DNA of 64,000 nt from Buttiauxella sp965119215 (GCA_965119215.1 CBCPKK010000016.1:115817-179816); one strand, 5' to 3'; shown: positions 49,179 through 57,633, numbered from the stretch's first letter. Numbers and translations are program-made. Notes: generated by a model from the sequence alone, not told the origin.

Positions 49179-49658
49179 ATGAGGGTTTCTCACGCTCCGT
49201 CAGAGAAAGATCACAACCAGCTTACACTCTGCCAACGACTCATTGTTCATAAGAGCTATCACTCGCAAGAGGAGTTGCGCCGCGACATGCAGCTCCACGG
49301 CTTTGAGAGCATCAGTCAGTCCACAGTCTCCCGGCTCCTGAAGCTGCTCGGCGTGATTAAAATCCGCAACGCCAAAGGGCAGAAAACTTATGCATTAAAT
49401 CCGCAATCCCAACCCGAACCGGATGCCGCACGCTCGGTGGCCGAGATGGTTATCAGCGTCGAACATAATGCCGAATTTGTAATGATTCACTCCGTTGCCG
49501 GATACGGGCGTGCAGTAGCAAGAATCCTTGATTACCGTGCCCTGCCAGAGATTCTAGGTGTGGTAGCAGGTAGCAGCATCGTGTGGATTGCACCTCGAGA
49601 AGTACAGAAAACCGCTCAGGTACACCGTCGGGTTATGCAGGCACTTGGATTACATTAA
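49179..49658 (+). CDS. ArgR-family regulator of the ADI cluster (arginine-site variant)
   Basis: 159 residues from the ATG at 49179; in-frame ATG 49167 touches the AAGGA ribosome site and is less likely, though start choice is uncertain. N-terminal winged helix (about 14-72) with the recognition helix SISQSTVSRLLKLLGV, and C-terminal hexamerisation/effector domain with FVMIHSVAGYGRAVARILD. The arginine-binding GDD of E. coli ArgR (Asp128-Asp129) is replaced by Gly131-Ser132-Ser133 in VAGSSIVWIA, so it should not sense arginine in the usual way. Its position directly after arcD suggests control of the arc genes. Not the housekeeping argR, which sits elsewhere in enterobacteria. Confidence 0.88.
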   Translation: MRVSHAPSEKDHNQLTLCQRLIVHKSYHSQEELRRDMQLHGFESISQSTVSRLLKLLGVIKIRNAKGQKTYALNPQSQPEPDAARSVAEMVISVEHNAEFVMIHSVAGYGRAVARILDYRALPEILGVVAGSSIVWIAPREVQKTAQVHRRVMQALGLH

Positions 49659-49717
49659 AGGCCGATAACTATTCACGGCAACCGATTGCTTTTGGCTAAA
49701 AGATGTGAACATATCGC

Positions 49718-49745
49718 TTGAAGTGTCCTCTTACACGCGTATAAT
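49718..49745 (+). promoter_or_regulatory. pyrBI promoter
   Basis: TTGAAG (49718-49723) and TATAAT (49740-49745) with a 16-base spacer, 25 bases before the pyrL leader start. The -10 is a perfect consensus. Confidence 0.8.
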
Positions 49746-49769
49746 GCGCCACAATTTGCCGGAGGAAGC

Positions 49770-49874
49770 ATGGTCCAGTGTGTTCAAAAAAGTGTCACAC
49801 CACGTCGTCTAAAAGACGGCGCTAACCTGTTTTTCTTTCCGTTGCATCAATCAATTCCAAAGGCCCCTCGTTGA
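49770..49874 (+). CDS. pyrL: pyrBI operon leader peptide
   Basis: 34-codon leader with ribosome site GGAGGAAG. It begins MVQCVQ like E. coli PyrL and contains a stretch NLFFFPLHQ where U-rich codons (TTT TTC TTT) lie before the attenuator. Its stop TGA lies inside the loop/stem of the terminator, so a ribosome following closely behind RNA polymerase would block hairpin formation. This is the known UTP-sensing attenuation mechanism: low UTP makes polymerase pause in the U-rich tract. Confidence 0.9.
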   Translation: MVQCVQKSVTPRRLKDGANLFFFPLHQSIPKAPR

Positions 49875-49888
49875 GGGGCTTTTTTTTT
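49859..49888 (+). terminator. pyrBI attenuator
   Basis: AAAGGCCCCTC, GTT, GAGGGGCTTT followed by a nine-base T-run. Overlaps the end of pyrL and precedes pyrB by 29 bases. Confidence 0.93.
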
Positions 49889-49916
49889 GCCCGACGCCCG
49901 AGAACAGGAGATAAAC

Positions 49917-50849
49917 ATGGCTAACCCCCTATATCAAAAACATATCATTTCCATCAACGATCTCAGTCGTGAAGAACTTGAACTGGTGTTATCTACTGCG
50001 GCAAAACTGAAAGCCACTCCGCAACCTGAGCTGCTTAAACATATCGTTGTTGCGAGCTGTTTCTTTGAAGCGTCGACGCGTACCCGCCTCTCTTTTGAGA
50101 CGGCGATTCACCGCCTGGGTGCATCGGTTGTCGGGTTCTCGGACAGCAGCAATACCTCGCTTGGCAAAAAAGGCGAAACGCTGGCAGATACCATTTCGGT
50201 TATCAGCACCTACGTTGATGCCATCGTGATGCGTCATCCGCAAGAAGGGGCTGCGCGCCTGGCGACTGAGTTCTCAGGCAATGTGCCGGTGCTGAATGCA
50301 GGCGACGGTGCGAACCAGCATCCAACGCAAACGCTGCTGGACTTGTTTACCATTCAGGAAACTCAGGGCCGCCTGGAAAACCTGAACATCGCCATGGTCG
50401 GTGACCTGAAATATGGCCGCACCGTGCATTCTCTGGCACAGGCGCTGGCGAAATTCGAAGGCAACCGCTTCTACTTCATCGCGCCGAACGCGCTGGCTAT
50501 GCCGAAGTACATTCTCGATATGCTGGATGAAAAAGGCATCGTCTGGAGCTGCCACGAAGCTATCGACGAAGTGGTAGGCGAGCTGGATATTCTGTACATG
50601 ACCCGCGTGCAGAAAGAGCGTCTTGACCCATCAGAATACGCCAACGTGAAAGCTCAGTTCGTCCTGCGCGCCGCAGACCTTGAGGATGCGCGCACGAATA
50701 TGAAAGTGCTGCACCCGCTGCCACGCGTTGATGAAATTACGACTGATGTCGATAAAACGCCGCACGCCTGGTATTTCCAGCAAGCAGGCAACGGTATTTT
50801 TGCCCGCCAGGCACTGCTGGCATTGGTTTTGAATCGTGAACTGGTTTGA
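49917..50849 (+). CDS. pyrB: Aspartate carbamoyltransferase catalytic chain
   Basis: 310 residues; condenses aspartate with carbamoyl phosphate in pyrimidine synthesis. STRTRLSFE carbamoyl-phosphate motif near 53-61 and HPLPRVDEI near 266-274. Forms the c6r6 holoenzyme with PyrI. The ATG at 49917 follows CAGGAG; the frame from 49887 overlaps the attenuator and is excluded. Confidence 0.97.
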   Translation: MANPLYQKHIISINDLSREELELVLSTAAKLKATPQPELLKHIVVASCFFEASTRTRLSFETAIHRLGASVVGFSDSSNTSLGKKGETLADTISVISTYVDAIVMRHPQEGAARLATEFSGNVPVLNAGDGANQHPTQTLLDLFTIQETQGRLENLNIAMVGDLKYGRTVHSLAQALAKFEGNRFYFIAPNALAMPKYILDMLDEKGIVWSCHEAIDEVVGELDILYMTRVQKERLDPSEYANVKAQFVLRAADLEDARTNMKVLHPLPRVDEITTDVDKTPHAWYFQQAGNGIFARQALLALVLNRELV

Positions 50850-50866
50850 GTGAGAGGACGATAAAG

Positions 50867-51328
50867 ATGACACACGACAACAAATTACAAGTTGAAGCGA
50901 TCAAAAGCGGTACGGTTATCGATCATATTCCTGCGCAGGTAGGCTTTAAGTTGCTGACCCTGTTCCAACTGACTGAAACTGAGCAGCGCATCACCATCGG
51001 CCTGAACTTGCCTTCACGCGAACAGGGCCGTAAAGACCTGATCAAAATCGAAAATACGTTCCTGACCGACGAGCAAGTCAACCAACTGGCATTGTATGCA
51101 CCGCACGCAACCGTCAACCGTATTGAAGAATATGAAGTGGTCGGTAAAAGCAAACCAAGCCTGCCTTCGCGCATCGATAAAGTGCTGGTTTGCCCAAACA
51201 CCAACTGCATCAGCCGCAGCGAACCGGTTCATTCTTCATTTGCGGTGAAAAAGCACGACGAGAACATCAGCCTGAAATGCAAATATTGTGAGAAGGAGTT
51301 CGCACATCACGTTGTGCTGGCGGATTAA
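50867..51328 (+). CDS. pyrI: Aspartate carbamoyltransferase regulatory chain
   Basis: 153 residues. Binds CTP/ATP through the N-terminal allosteric domain (MTHDNKLQVEAIKSGTVIDHI) and zinc through Cys109, Cys114, Cys138 and Cys141, numbers identical to E. coli. The start ATG at 50867 lies 17 bases after pyrB, with GAGAGGA upstream. Confidence 0.97.
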   Translation: MTHDNKLQVEAIKSGTVIDHIPAQVGFKLLTLFQLTETEQRITIGLNLPSREQGRKDLIKIENTFLTDEQVNQLALYAPHATVNRIEEYEVVGKSKPSLPSRIDKVLVCPNTNCISRSEPVHSSFAVKKHDENISLKCKYCEKEFAHHVVLAD

Positions 51329-51340
51329 TCATTGCCGCTT

Positions 51341-51374
51341 AAGCTCTCGCCCCTATAATGGTCGGGAGCTTTTT
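51341..51374 (+). terminator. pyrI terminator overlapping the ridA promoter
   Basis: AAGCTCTCG pairs with CGGGAGCTT (one mismatch) and TTTTT follows. The loop contains TATAAT (51354-51359), which together with TTGCCG (51332-51337, 16-base spacer) makes a good promoter for ridA. Terminator and promoter thus share the same DNA. Confidence 0.7.
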
Positions 51375-51395
51375 CACTCATTTTAAGGAAGAAAC

Positions 51396-51782
51396 ATGTC
51401 TCGCATTATTAGCACCGAAAACGCCCCAGCAGCAATCGGCCCCTATGTTCAGGGTGTAGATCTTGGCAGCATGATTATCACTTCCGGCCAGATCCCTGTT
51501 AACCCGAAAACGGGCAGCGTACCGGAAGATGTTGCTGCGCAAGCGCGTCAGTCTCTCGAAAACGTACAAGCGATTGTTGAGGCCGCTGGCCTGAAAGTCG
51601 GCGATATCGTTAAAACGACTGTTTTCGTAAAAGATCTGAACGACTTCGCGACCGTGAACGCGACTTACGAAGCTTTCTTTAACGAGCACAAAGCAACTTT
51701 CCCAGCGCGTTCTTGTGTGGAAGTGGCTCGCCTGCCTAAAGATGTGAAGATTGAAATCGAAGCGATTGCTGTTCGCCGCTAA
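51396..51782 (+). CDS. ridA: 2-iminobutanoate/2-iminopropanoate deaminase RidA
   Basis: 128-residue YjgF/YER057c/UK114-family trimer that hydrolyses reactive enamine/imine intermediates from PLP enzymes. The conserved active-site Arg lies in FPARSCVEVARLP (Arg105-type) and the GQIPVNPKTG loop is present. AAGGAAG precedes the ATG. Same position after pyrI as in E. coli. Confidence 0.96.
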   Translation: MSRIISTENAPAAIGPYVQGVDLGSMIITSGQIPVNPKTGSVPEDVAAQARQSLENVQAIVEAAGLKVGDIVKTTVFVKDLNDFATVNATYEAFFNEHKATFPARSCVEVARLPKDVKIEIEAIAVRR

Positions 51783-51796
51783 TTTTTGCTGAATAA

Positions 51797-51833
51797 ATAA
51801 GAGCTAATTCTGTAAAGAACTGGCTCTTTTTTT
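51797..51833 (+). terminator. Rho-independent terminator after ridA
   Basis: AAGAGCTAATTC and GAACTGGCTCTT pair with one internal mismatch and are followed by seven Ts. Confidence 0.8.
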
Positions 51834-52153
51834 CATCTCAATAAAAACCATCGAATAGATTAAAATATTTTTCAGCTATTAGTCGAACCCCTATTAATTA
51901 GTGTGGGAATGTGAAAATACATCCAATAATAATTGAGCATTAGTCAGTTCAGGTTTTTTTAAATAGTATTGCTGCGGGTGCTGAAGCCATTAATCTTCAG
52001 CATAAAGTCACTAAGTTTTGGATCATATTGTGGGTTGTGTTGTCGGTTATATGGTAGAGGTCCCATCCCTGAAACTAGCGGATGGGGAACTACCAACACA
52101 CCCCAACAAGTGTGATGGTAGTTCCTTTGAGGCGTAAACTCAATAGAGGAACT
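51834..52153 (+). promoter_or_regulatory. Structured 5' leader of the Hok-like toxin gene
   Basis: 320 bases rich in hairpins: GCTGAAG/CTTCAGC (51980-52001); CCCATCC/GGATGGG (52062-52086); and a large stem at 52086-52125, GGAACTACCAACACAC pairing with GTGTGATGGTAGTTCC with one mismatch around an eight-base loop. The last encloses the start of an in-frame upstream ATG (52082). Such folding is characteristic of hok-family mRNAs, whose translation is blocked until processing and which are silenced by an antisense (Sok) RNA; the antisense promoter could not be located by eye. Confidence 0.5.
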
Positions 52154-52306
52154 ATGAAAAAAGCATTGAAGCTTTATGGGTTATTAGTCGTTTGCTTAAC
52201 ATTAATCACTATTACTTTTCTGATTCAGGACTCGCTGTGCGAGTTTTTCTTTATCAATAAGGATGTGATGATATTTAGCAAGCTATCCTGCACAAGCAGG
52301 CAATAA
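52154..52306 (+). CDS. Hok/Gef-family small membrane toxin (type I toxin-antitoxin)
   Basis: 50 residues beginning MKKALKLYGLLVVCLTLI, with one membrane helix (about 7-27), then the family signature IQDSLCEFFF (compare HDSLCEL in Gef/Hok) and a Cys-containing tail SKLSCTSRQ. Size, topology, the DSLCE motif and conserved Cys identify the Hok/Gef group, whose members depolarise the inner membrane when expressed. AGAGGA lies six bases before the ATG at 52154; an in-frame upstream ATG at 52082 gives a 74-residue alternative that reads through the leader hairpin and may be a Mok-like regulatory frame. No antitoxin protein is expected; control would be by antisense RNA. Confidence 0.82.
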   Translation: MKKALKLYGLLVVCLTLITITFLIQDSLCEFFFINKDVMIFSKLSCTSRQ

Positions 52307-52312
52307 TCCATT

Positions 52313-52330
52313 GGGGGAGTTCGCTCCCCC
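52313..52330 (+). terminator. Hairpin after the Hok-like gene
   Basis: GGGGGAG, TTCG, CTCCCCC: perfect seven-pair stem with a stable tetraloop, six bases after the toxin stop. Likely 3' end or fold-back element of the toxin mRNA. Confidence 0.65.
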
Positions 52331-52402
52331 TGCTTTAATGGAGTGTGATGGTAACAACCCCCTTTAAATAGGGCTGCGCAGGCAGCCTTATTTATTACTG
52401 GT

Positions 52403-54793
52403 TTATTTAACGCTTGCTCGTAATAGTTTCTGCAATGGATAAACCGCCGCAATAACCACTTCATCTTGTGTTTGCGCGGCCTCATCGAGTTGTTTCTGAA
52501 TGCCTTCGACTTCATCAATACTCAAGGTGCCTTGTTTAGCCACCAAATCAGTTAAACGCAGCCCGATTCCCGCCAACTTATCGACATTTTCGGCCACCGG
52601 TTTTAGCGCTTTAAGCTGATAATTGCCGTTGATGAGTTCCAGGACATCTGGCGTGTTGCTTTGCCAGCGTGCAAAAGTATGGCGCAATGAATCTGCACTG
52701 TTGCCATCTTCCGGATCGGCGATCATTTTATCGACCCACATATCCAGCGCGCGCACCTGGTTGCTTTCCGCACCCAGCGCATCTGCAAAGCGGTTTAGCG
52801 GCTCGAAGTGATGATAATTTCCGGCCTGGAATTTCAGGTGCTGGCGTGTGTAGTACTGAGCCGGTTCAACGGCCTGGGCAAGGATCTGCAACGGCATAAT
52901 GTCCGGCGTGCCTGCAAGGCGCGTCAGTTGTTGAGCCGCCGCCGCATGTTGTTGTAAACCAACGGAAACTGTCGACCATGCGTCTATCGCCTGCAAACGC
53001 TGGTACATGTTATCGATATCTTTTACATCTTCCGCCGACCACAAACGTTCTGCCACCGCAAAAGTACGCGGCCACAGTTTGATATCCAGCAATGGCGATA
53101 CCACGTTTTCCGCCCACAGCGCCGCTTCGCCACCCAGAATATTGGTCATCTGCTCAGACGTAGGGACAACGGGCTGAGTGCCATCAGGCACGTCATCAAG
53201 CTTCTGGCCGGTAGCCGGATAACGAACGTTCCCCACCAGCATATAGCCACTCAGTTTGTCTTTTTCCAGAGTGAGTACCGGGCGGGTTTCCCCCATCCAG
53301 GTATCCACGGTAAATGTTACCTGCGTTGGGCTTAGCCATTGAATATCACGTACCGCGCGGCGGGATTTTCCTTTGAAATCAATAAATCCACGCCAGGCCA
53401 TTTCACTGCTCACCAGCGTAAAGCTGCCTTCCACTGCGCTCCCCTTCAGACGCGGCATGTTGAAGTACCAGCTTTGTGCGCTGTCTGATTTCGTAATCTT
53501 ATCGATCTCATTCAACCCTTTCGGCAGGATCTCGTTGCGATAGTGATATGCAGTCGATTGCGGTTGATCCAGATAGAAACCGGTCGATAAGATCCCTTTG
53601 TAGCCGTTAGCCGCAACCGCCCCAAGCGCATCTTGCCCCTGCCATGATTGGATCAGAATATTTTTCGGCAGATCCGGGTGGTAAATTTCATCCCACCCCA
53701 TCATTTGCCGATGATGTTTTTCGAGGATTTTTTCTAGTCGCTGGTTGAAGTAAGTCTGGAGCGCGTGAGTATCAGCCAGCTTATGCTGCTTCATAAACGC
53801 CTGAATTTCTGGCGATGCCTGCCATTGCGAATCATCAACTTCATCACCGCCGATGTGCAAATAGCTATCCGGGAAAATCGCGGTCAGCTCGCCAATCAGG
53901 GTATCAACAAACTTATAGGAGGCGTCTTTGGTCGGATTAAGCAGCGGTTTTAACACGCCCCAGTGACGCTCCATTTGATACGGCCCTGGCGCACTCATCA
54001 GTTCAGGATAAGCCACGGCAATAGCGGAAGCGTGACCCGGCAAGTCCATTTCTGGCACCACACGAATACCGAGCGAAGTGGCATAGCGCACCACTTCTTT
54101 CATCTGCGCCTGGGTGTAAAAATCGCCGTCACTGGCCAGTTGCTGCAATTTTGGATACGCCGTAGAAGCAAAGCGCCAGCCCTGGTCGTCAGTCAAATGC
54201 CAGTGAAAGACGTTCATTTTGGCGGCAGCCATACCGTCTAACTGGCGCAGAATATCGTTGATTGGCATGAAATGACGGGCGGAATCGACTAATAATCCGC
54301 GCCACGGGAAGCGAGGTTTATCTTTGATGGCGACAAACGGGATCGAGGTATTTTCAGGGCCGTTCTGAATCAGCTGTAGCAGAGTTTCCATACCGCGCAT
54401 TGCGCCAAACCGCGTGTTTGCGGTGAGTTTTACACCGTCCGCGGTTACGCTTAATTCATAGCTTTCATCGCTATCGAGCTTAGGTAATGGAGCAACGACT
54501 TTTTTGATTTGGATATCAATAGTAGGTTTTGCAGGATTGGCTTGCGCGGGTTGCAGTTGCCAGCCCGTTTGTTGGGAAATTCGCTGACGCCAACGCTCTG
54601 TGGCTCCAGGGAGTTTATCGCCGCTGATTTTTATCGAAATAGCGTTATCCAGAACCAGCGTTCCTTCCGCCGCCGGACGGTCAACTTGTTGCGGCCAGGG
54701 CATTAACGGCAGATCGCCCGCCGGTGCCGCCCAAGCCTGGCAGGTCGTTGCGATACAACCAGCCAGCAAGCTCAAACGTATTGATTTAAACAT
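52403..54793 (-). CDS. Periplasmic beta-N-acetylhexosaminidase (GH20, chitobiase-like)
   Basis: 796 residues with signal peptide MFKSIRLSLLAGCIATTCQAWA. Order: N-terminal GH20b domain (about 30-155), catalytic TIM barrel from about 160 with substrate-binding RGLLVDSARHFMP and HWHLTDDQGWR, and the catalytic Asp317-Glu318 pair in HIGGDEVDD; a C-terminal extension rich in helices follows. Cleaves terminal GlcNAc/GalNAc from chito-oligosaccharides or glycans. Enterobacter and Klebsiella carry similar genes; E. coli K-12 does not. No lipobox, so a soluble periplasmic enzyme is expected. Confidence 0.9.
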   Translation of the reverse strand: MFKSIRLSLLAGCIATTCQAWAAPAGDLPLMPWPQQVDRPAAEGTLVLDNAISIKISGDKLPGATERWRQRISQQTGWQLQPAQANPAKPTIDIQIKKVVAPLPKLDSDESYELSVTADGVKLTANTRFGAMRGMETLLQLIQNGPENTSIPFVAIKDKPRFPWRGLLVDSARHFMPINDILRQLDGMAAAKMNVFHWHLTDDQGWRFASTAYPKLQQLASDGDFYTQAQMKEVVRYATSLGIRVVPEMDLPGHASAIAVAYPELMSAPGPYQMERHWGVLKPLLNPTKDASYKFVDTLIGELTAIFPDSYLHIGGDEVDDSQWQASPEIQAFMKQHKLADTHALQTYFNQRLEKILEKHHRQMMGWDEIYHPDLPKNILIQSWQGQDALGAVAANGYKGILSTGFYLDQPQSTAYHYRNEILPKGLNEIDKITKSDSAQSWYFNMPRLKGSAVEGSFTLVSSEMAWRGFIDFKGKSRRAVRDIQWLSPTQVTFTVDTWMGETRPVLTLEKDKLSGYMLVGNVRYPATGQKLDDVPDGTQPVVPTSEQMTNILGGEAALWAENVVSPLLDIKLWPRTFAVAERLWSAEDVKDIDNMYQRLQAIDAWSTVSVGLQQHAAAAQQLTRLAGTPDIMPLQILAQAVEPAQYYTRQHLKFQAGNYHHFEPLNRFADALGAESNQVRALDMWVDKMIADPEDGNSADSLRHTFARWQSNTPDVLELINGNYQLKALKPVAENVDKLAGIGLRLTDLVAKQGTLSIDEVEGIQKQLDEAAQTQDEVVIAAVYPLQKLLRASVK

Positions 54794-54883
54794 GAATATT
54801 CCTTTAAAAAGTGACGGGCCAGAAAAAGCAAAAACACTCTGGTAACACGTGTGGAAATATTCATCAAGACTATGGCGAGAGAG

Positions 54884-54908
54884 GGCGAGATGCAGATCAC
54901 ATCTCGCC
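54884..54908. repeat. Hairpin between hexosaminidase and mgtA genes
   Basis: GGCGAGATG, seven-base loop, CATCTCGCC; nine-pair stem 11 bases after the mgtA stop (read on the minus strand). No T-run; possible mRNA 3' protection or weak terminator. Confidence 0.5.
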
Positions 54909-54918
54909 AGGTTTAAGA

Positions 54919-57633
54919 TTACTGCCAGCCGTAACGGCGGCTATAGAAGCCTTTCACGCACTGAGTGAGCGTCATGTATCCCGCAAGGATTGCAATCAGC
55001 CATGGGAAGTAGCTCAACGGCAGCGCCTGAAGTTGCAGGTAACTTGCCAGCGGCGAGAACGGCAAGGCAATCCCGACAACCATCACCACCAGCGTCATTA
55101 TCATTAGCGGCCAGGCCGCACGGCTCTGAATGAATGGAATACGACGGGTGCGAATCATATGCACAATCAATGTTTGCGACAGCAATCCCACCACAAACCA
55201 ACCGGACTGGAACAGGGTTTGCGCTTCCGGCACGTTAGCCTTGAACACCCACCACATTACGCAGAAAGTCAGAATATCGAAGATGGAACTGATCGGCCCG
55301 AAGAACACCATAAAGCGCCCTAAATCCGCCGGGTTCCAGCGCTGTGGTTTCTTGATTTGCTCGTCATCGACGTTATCGAACGGAATCGCAACCTGGGACA
55401 CATCGTACAGCAGGTTCTGAATCAGTAAGTGCAACGGCAGCATCGGCAAGAACGGCAGGAAAGCGCTTGCCACTAGCACGCTGAACACGTTACCAAAGTT
55501 AGAACTGGCGGTCATTTTGATGTATTTCAGCATGTTGGCGAACGTTCTGCGCCCTTCAATCACGCCTTCTTCCAGCACCATCAGGCTTTTTTCCAGCAGG
55601 ATGATATCGGCCGCTTCACGCGCTATATCCACCGCACCGTCGACTGAAATTCCGATGTCTGCCGCACGCAATGCCGGCGCGTCATTAATGCCGTCGCCCA
55701 TAAAGCCAACCACGTGTCCTTCACCACGCAGCAGGCGCACGATGCGCTCTTTGTGCATTGGCGTCAGGCGGGCGAAAAGCGTGGTGCGCAGAGCCAGTTT
55801 CGCTAACTCCTCGTCACCCATGTTTTCGATTTCGCTGCCGGTAACCAAATCACCGACATCCAGCCCCACTTCGCGGCACACTTTCGCTGCAACCAGTTCG
55901 CTATCACCCGTCAGGATCTTCACCGCGATGCCACTTTCTTTCAGCGCTTTTAACGCCGGAGCGGTGGTTTCTTTCGGCGGATCAAGGAACGCGATGTAGC
56001 CTTCGAGGATCAGATCTGATTCATCAACACGACCGTAATCTTCACTACGCGCTGGCAAGAATTTGCTGGCAACCGCCACAACACGCAAACCCTGGCGATT
56101 CAGATCGTCGGTAACCCGGCGAATACGCGCTAACAAAGCATCGCTGAGCGGCACGATCTCATCGCCGTAACGTACCTGTGTGCAGACGTTCAGGATCTCC
56201 TGCAACGCGCCTTTGCAGATCAACTGATGCACATCTGGCTGTTCAGATACCACCACCGACATGCGACGGCGTTCAAAGTCGAACGGGATCTCATCCACTT
56301 TTTGCCAGCGGGCTGCGGCATTACGCGCATGATCTTCATCAACACCTTCCAGCACCGCCACATCCAGCAGATTTTTCAGCCCTGTCTGATAATGACTGTT
56401 AAGCCACGCGCTGTGCAAAACATGGTCGCTCACCGCACCGAGAATGTCGGTGTGAGTTTCCAGAACAATGCGATCCTGCGTCAGCGTGCCGGTTTTATCG
56501 GTGCAGAGGATATCCATTGCGCCAAAGTTTTGAATCGCATCGAGGTGTTTGACGATAACTTTCTGTTTTGAGAGTTTTACCGCACCGCGTGCCAGTGTTG
56601 ACGTAACAATCATCGGCAGCATTTCAGGCGTCAAACCTACCGCCACAGAGAGCGAGAACAGTGCCGCTTCCCACCAGTCACCTTTGGTGAAACCGTTAAT
56701 CAGCAGCACGATTGGCGTCATCACCAGCATGAAGCGGATAAGTACCCAGCTCACACGGCTGATGCCTTTCTGGAACGCATTCGGTTCGCTTTCTTGCTGA
56801 GTCACGCGCCCAGCCAGTTGCCCAAACCAGGTGTTGCCGCCGGTTGCGATAATCATCGCCAGCGCCGTACCGCTCACCACGTTAGTCCCCATAAAGCACA
56901 AGGTGTCGCATTCCAGCGGGTTGTTGTGGGACATATCGCGGCTGACAGCCACTTTTTCAACCGGCAGGGATTCGCCAGTAAGCGATGCCTGGCCGACAAA
57001 AAGATCGCGAGCCTGCAACACACGCAGATCCGCCGGGATCATGTCACCCGCAGCCAGTTTGACGATATCGCCCGGAACCAGTTTTTCGATCGGGATTTCG
57101 ATAAACGCATTTTCACCGCTTTCATCTACTACGCGCAGCACCGTCGCGGTGTTGCTGACCATCGCTTTTAGCGTATCCGCAGCTTTGGTGGATCGCGCTT
57201 CCTGAACGAAGTTCAGCAGTGTGGCAATCACCACCATCAGCGCGATAACGCCTGCGGCAAAAAGATCCTCAGTCGAGTAGGAAAATATGCCCAGTATGGT
57301 GAGTAAGATGTTGAAAGGGTTACGGTAGCAAGTCCACAGATGTACCCACCACGGCGACGGCTTTTGTGCCGGAATTTGGTTCAACCCGTGCAATTCGAGC
57401 GCACGTTCGATTTCACGTGCATTCAACCCTTCCGGGTGGCTTTGGAAATCGCGGTACAGTTGCTCTTCGGAAGCTGCGGCATATTTCAGGCAGGTTTCGC
57501 TCAGCGAGGACGGAACCTCTTGTGCATGAGCAATGGTATTGTCACCTGGCATCAGGTCGCGTTGGATCAGGCGACGTGGCAGGTGACGGCTAAGTTGTGC
57601 AAACAACTGCCGGGTCAGATTTTTAAACAGCAT
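54919..57633 (-). CDS. mgtA: Mg2+-importing P-type ATPase
   Basis: 904 residues (E. coli 898). P-type ATPase type IIIB: phosphorylated Asp379 in CTDKTGTLTQ, TGES actuator loop (SLTGESLPVEKV), hinge GDGINDAPALRAADIGISVDGAVDIA and ten membrane helices. The C-terminal 500 residues are nearly identical to E. coli MgtA; the first ~60 differ and are slightly longer. Expression is set by the PhoP box and the long leader with mgtL upstream (low Mg2+). Divergent from treR, as in E. coli. Confidence 0.96.
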   Translation of the reverse strand: MLFKNLTRQLFAQLSRHLPRRLIQRDLMPGDNTIAHAQEVPSSLSETCLKYAAASEEQLYRDFQSHPEGLNAREIERALELHGLNQIPAQKPSPWWVHLWTCYRNPFNILLTILGIFSYSTEDLFAAGVIALMVVIATLLNFVQEARSTKAADTLKAMVSNTATVLRVVDESGENAFIEIPIEKLVPGDIVKLAAGDMIPADLRVLQARDLFVGQASLTGESLPVEKVAVSRDMSHNNPLECDTLCFMGTNVVSGTALAMIIATGGNTWFGQLAGRVTQQESEPNAFQKGISRVSWVLIRFMLVMTPIVLLINGFTKGDWWEAALFSLSVAVGLTPEMLPMIVTSTLARGAVKLSKQKVIVKHLDAIQNFGAMDILCTDKTGTLTQDRIVLETHTDILGAVSDHVLHSAWLNSHYQTGLKNLLDVAVLEGVDEDHARNAAARWQKVDEIPFDFERRRMSVVVSEQPDVHQLICKGALQEILNVCTQVRYGDEIVPLSDALLARIRRVTDDLNRQGLRVVAVASKFLPARSEDYGRVDESDLILEGYIAFLDPPKETTAPALKALKESGIAVKILTGDSELVAAKVCREVGLDVGDLVTGSEIENMGDEELAKLALRTTLFARLTPMHKERIVRLLRGEGHVVGFMGDGINDAPALRAADIGISVDGAVDIAREAADIILLEKSLMVLEEGVIEGRRTFANMLKYIKMTASSNFGNVFSVLVASAFLPFLPMLPLHLLIQNLLYDVSQVAIPFDNVDDEQIKKPQRWNPADLGRFMVFFGPISSIFDILTFCVMWWVFKANVPEAQTLFQSGWFVVGLLSQTLIVHMIRTRRIPFIQSRAAWPLMIMTLVVMVVGIALPFSPLASYLQLQALPLSYFPWLIAILAGYMTLTQCVKGFYSRRYGWQ

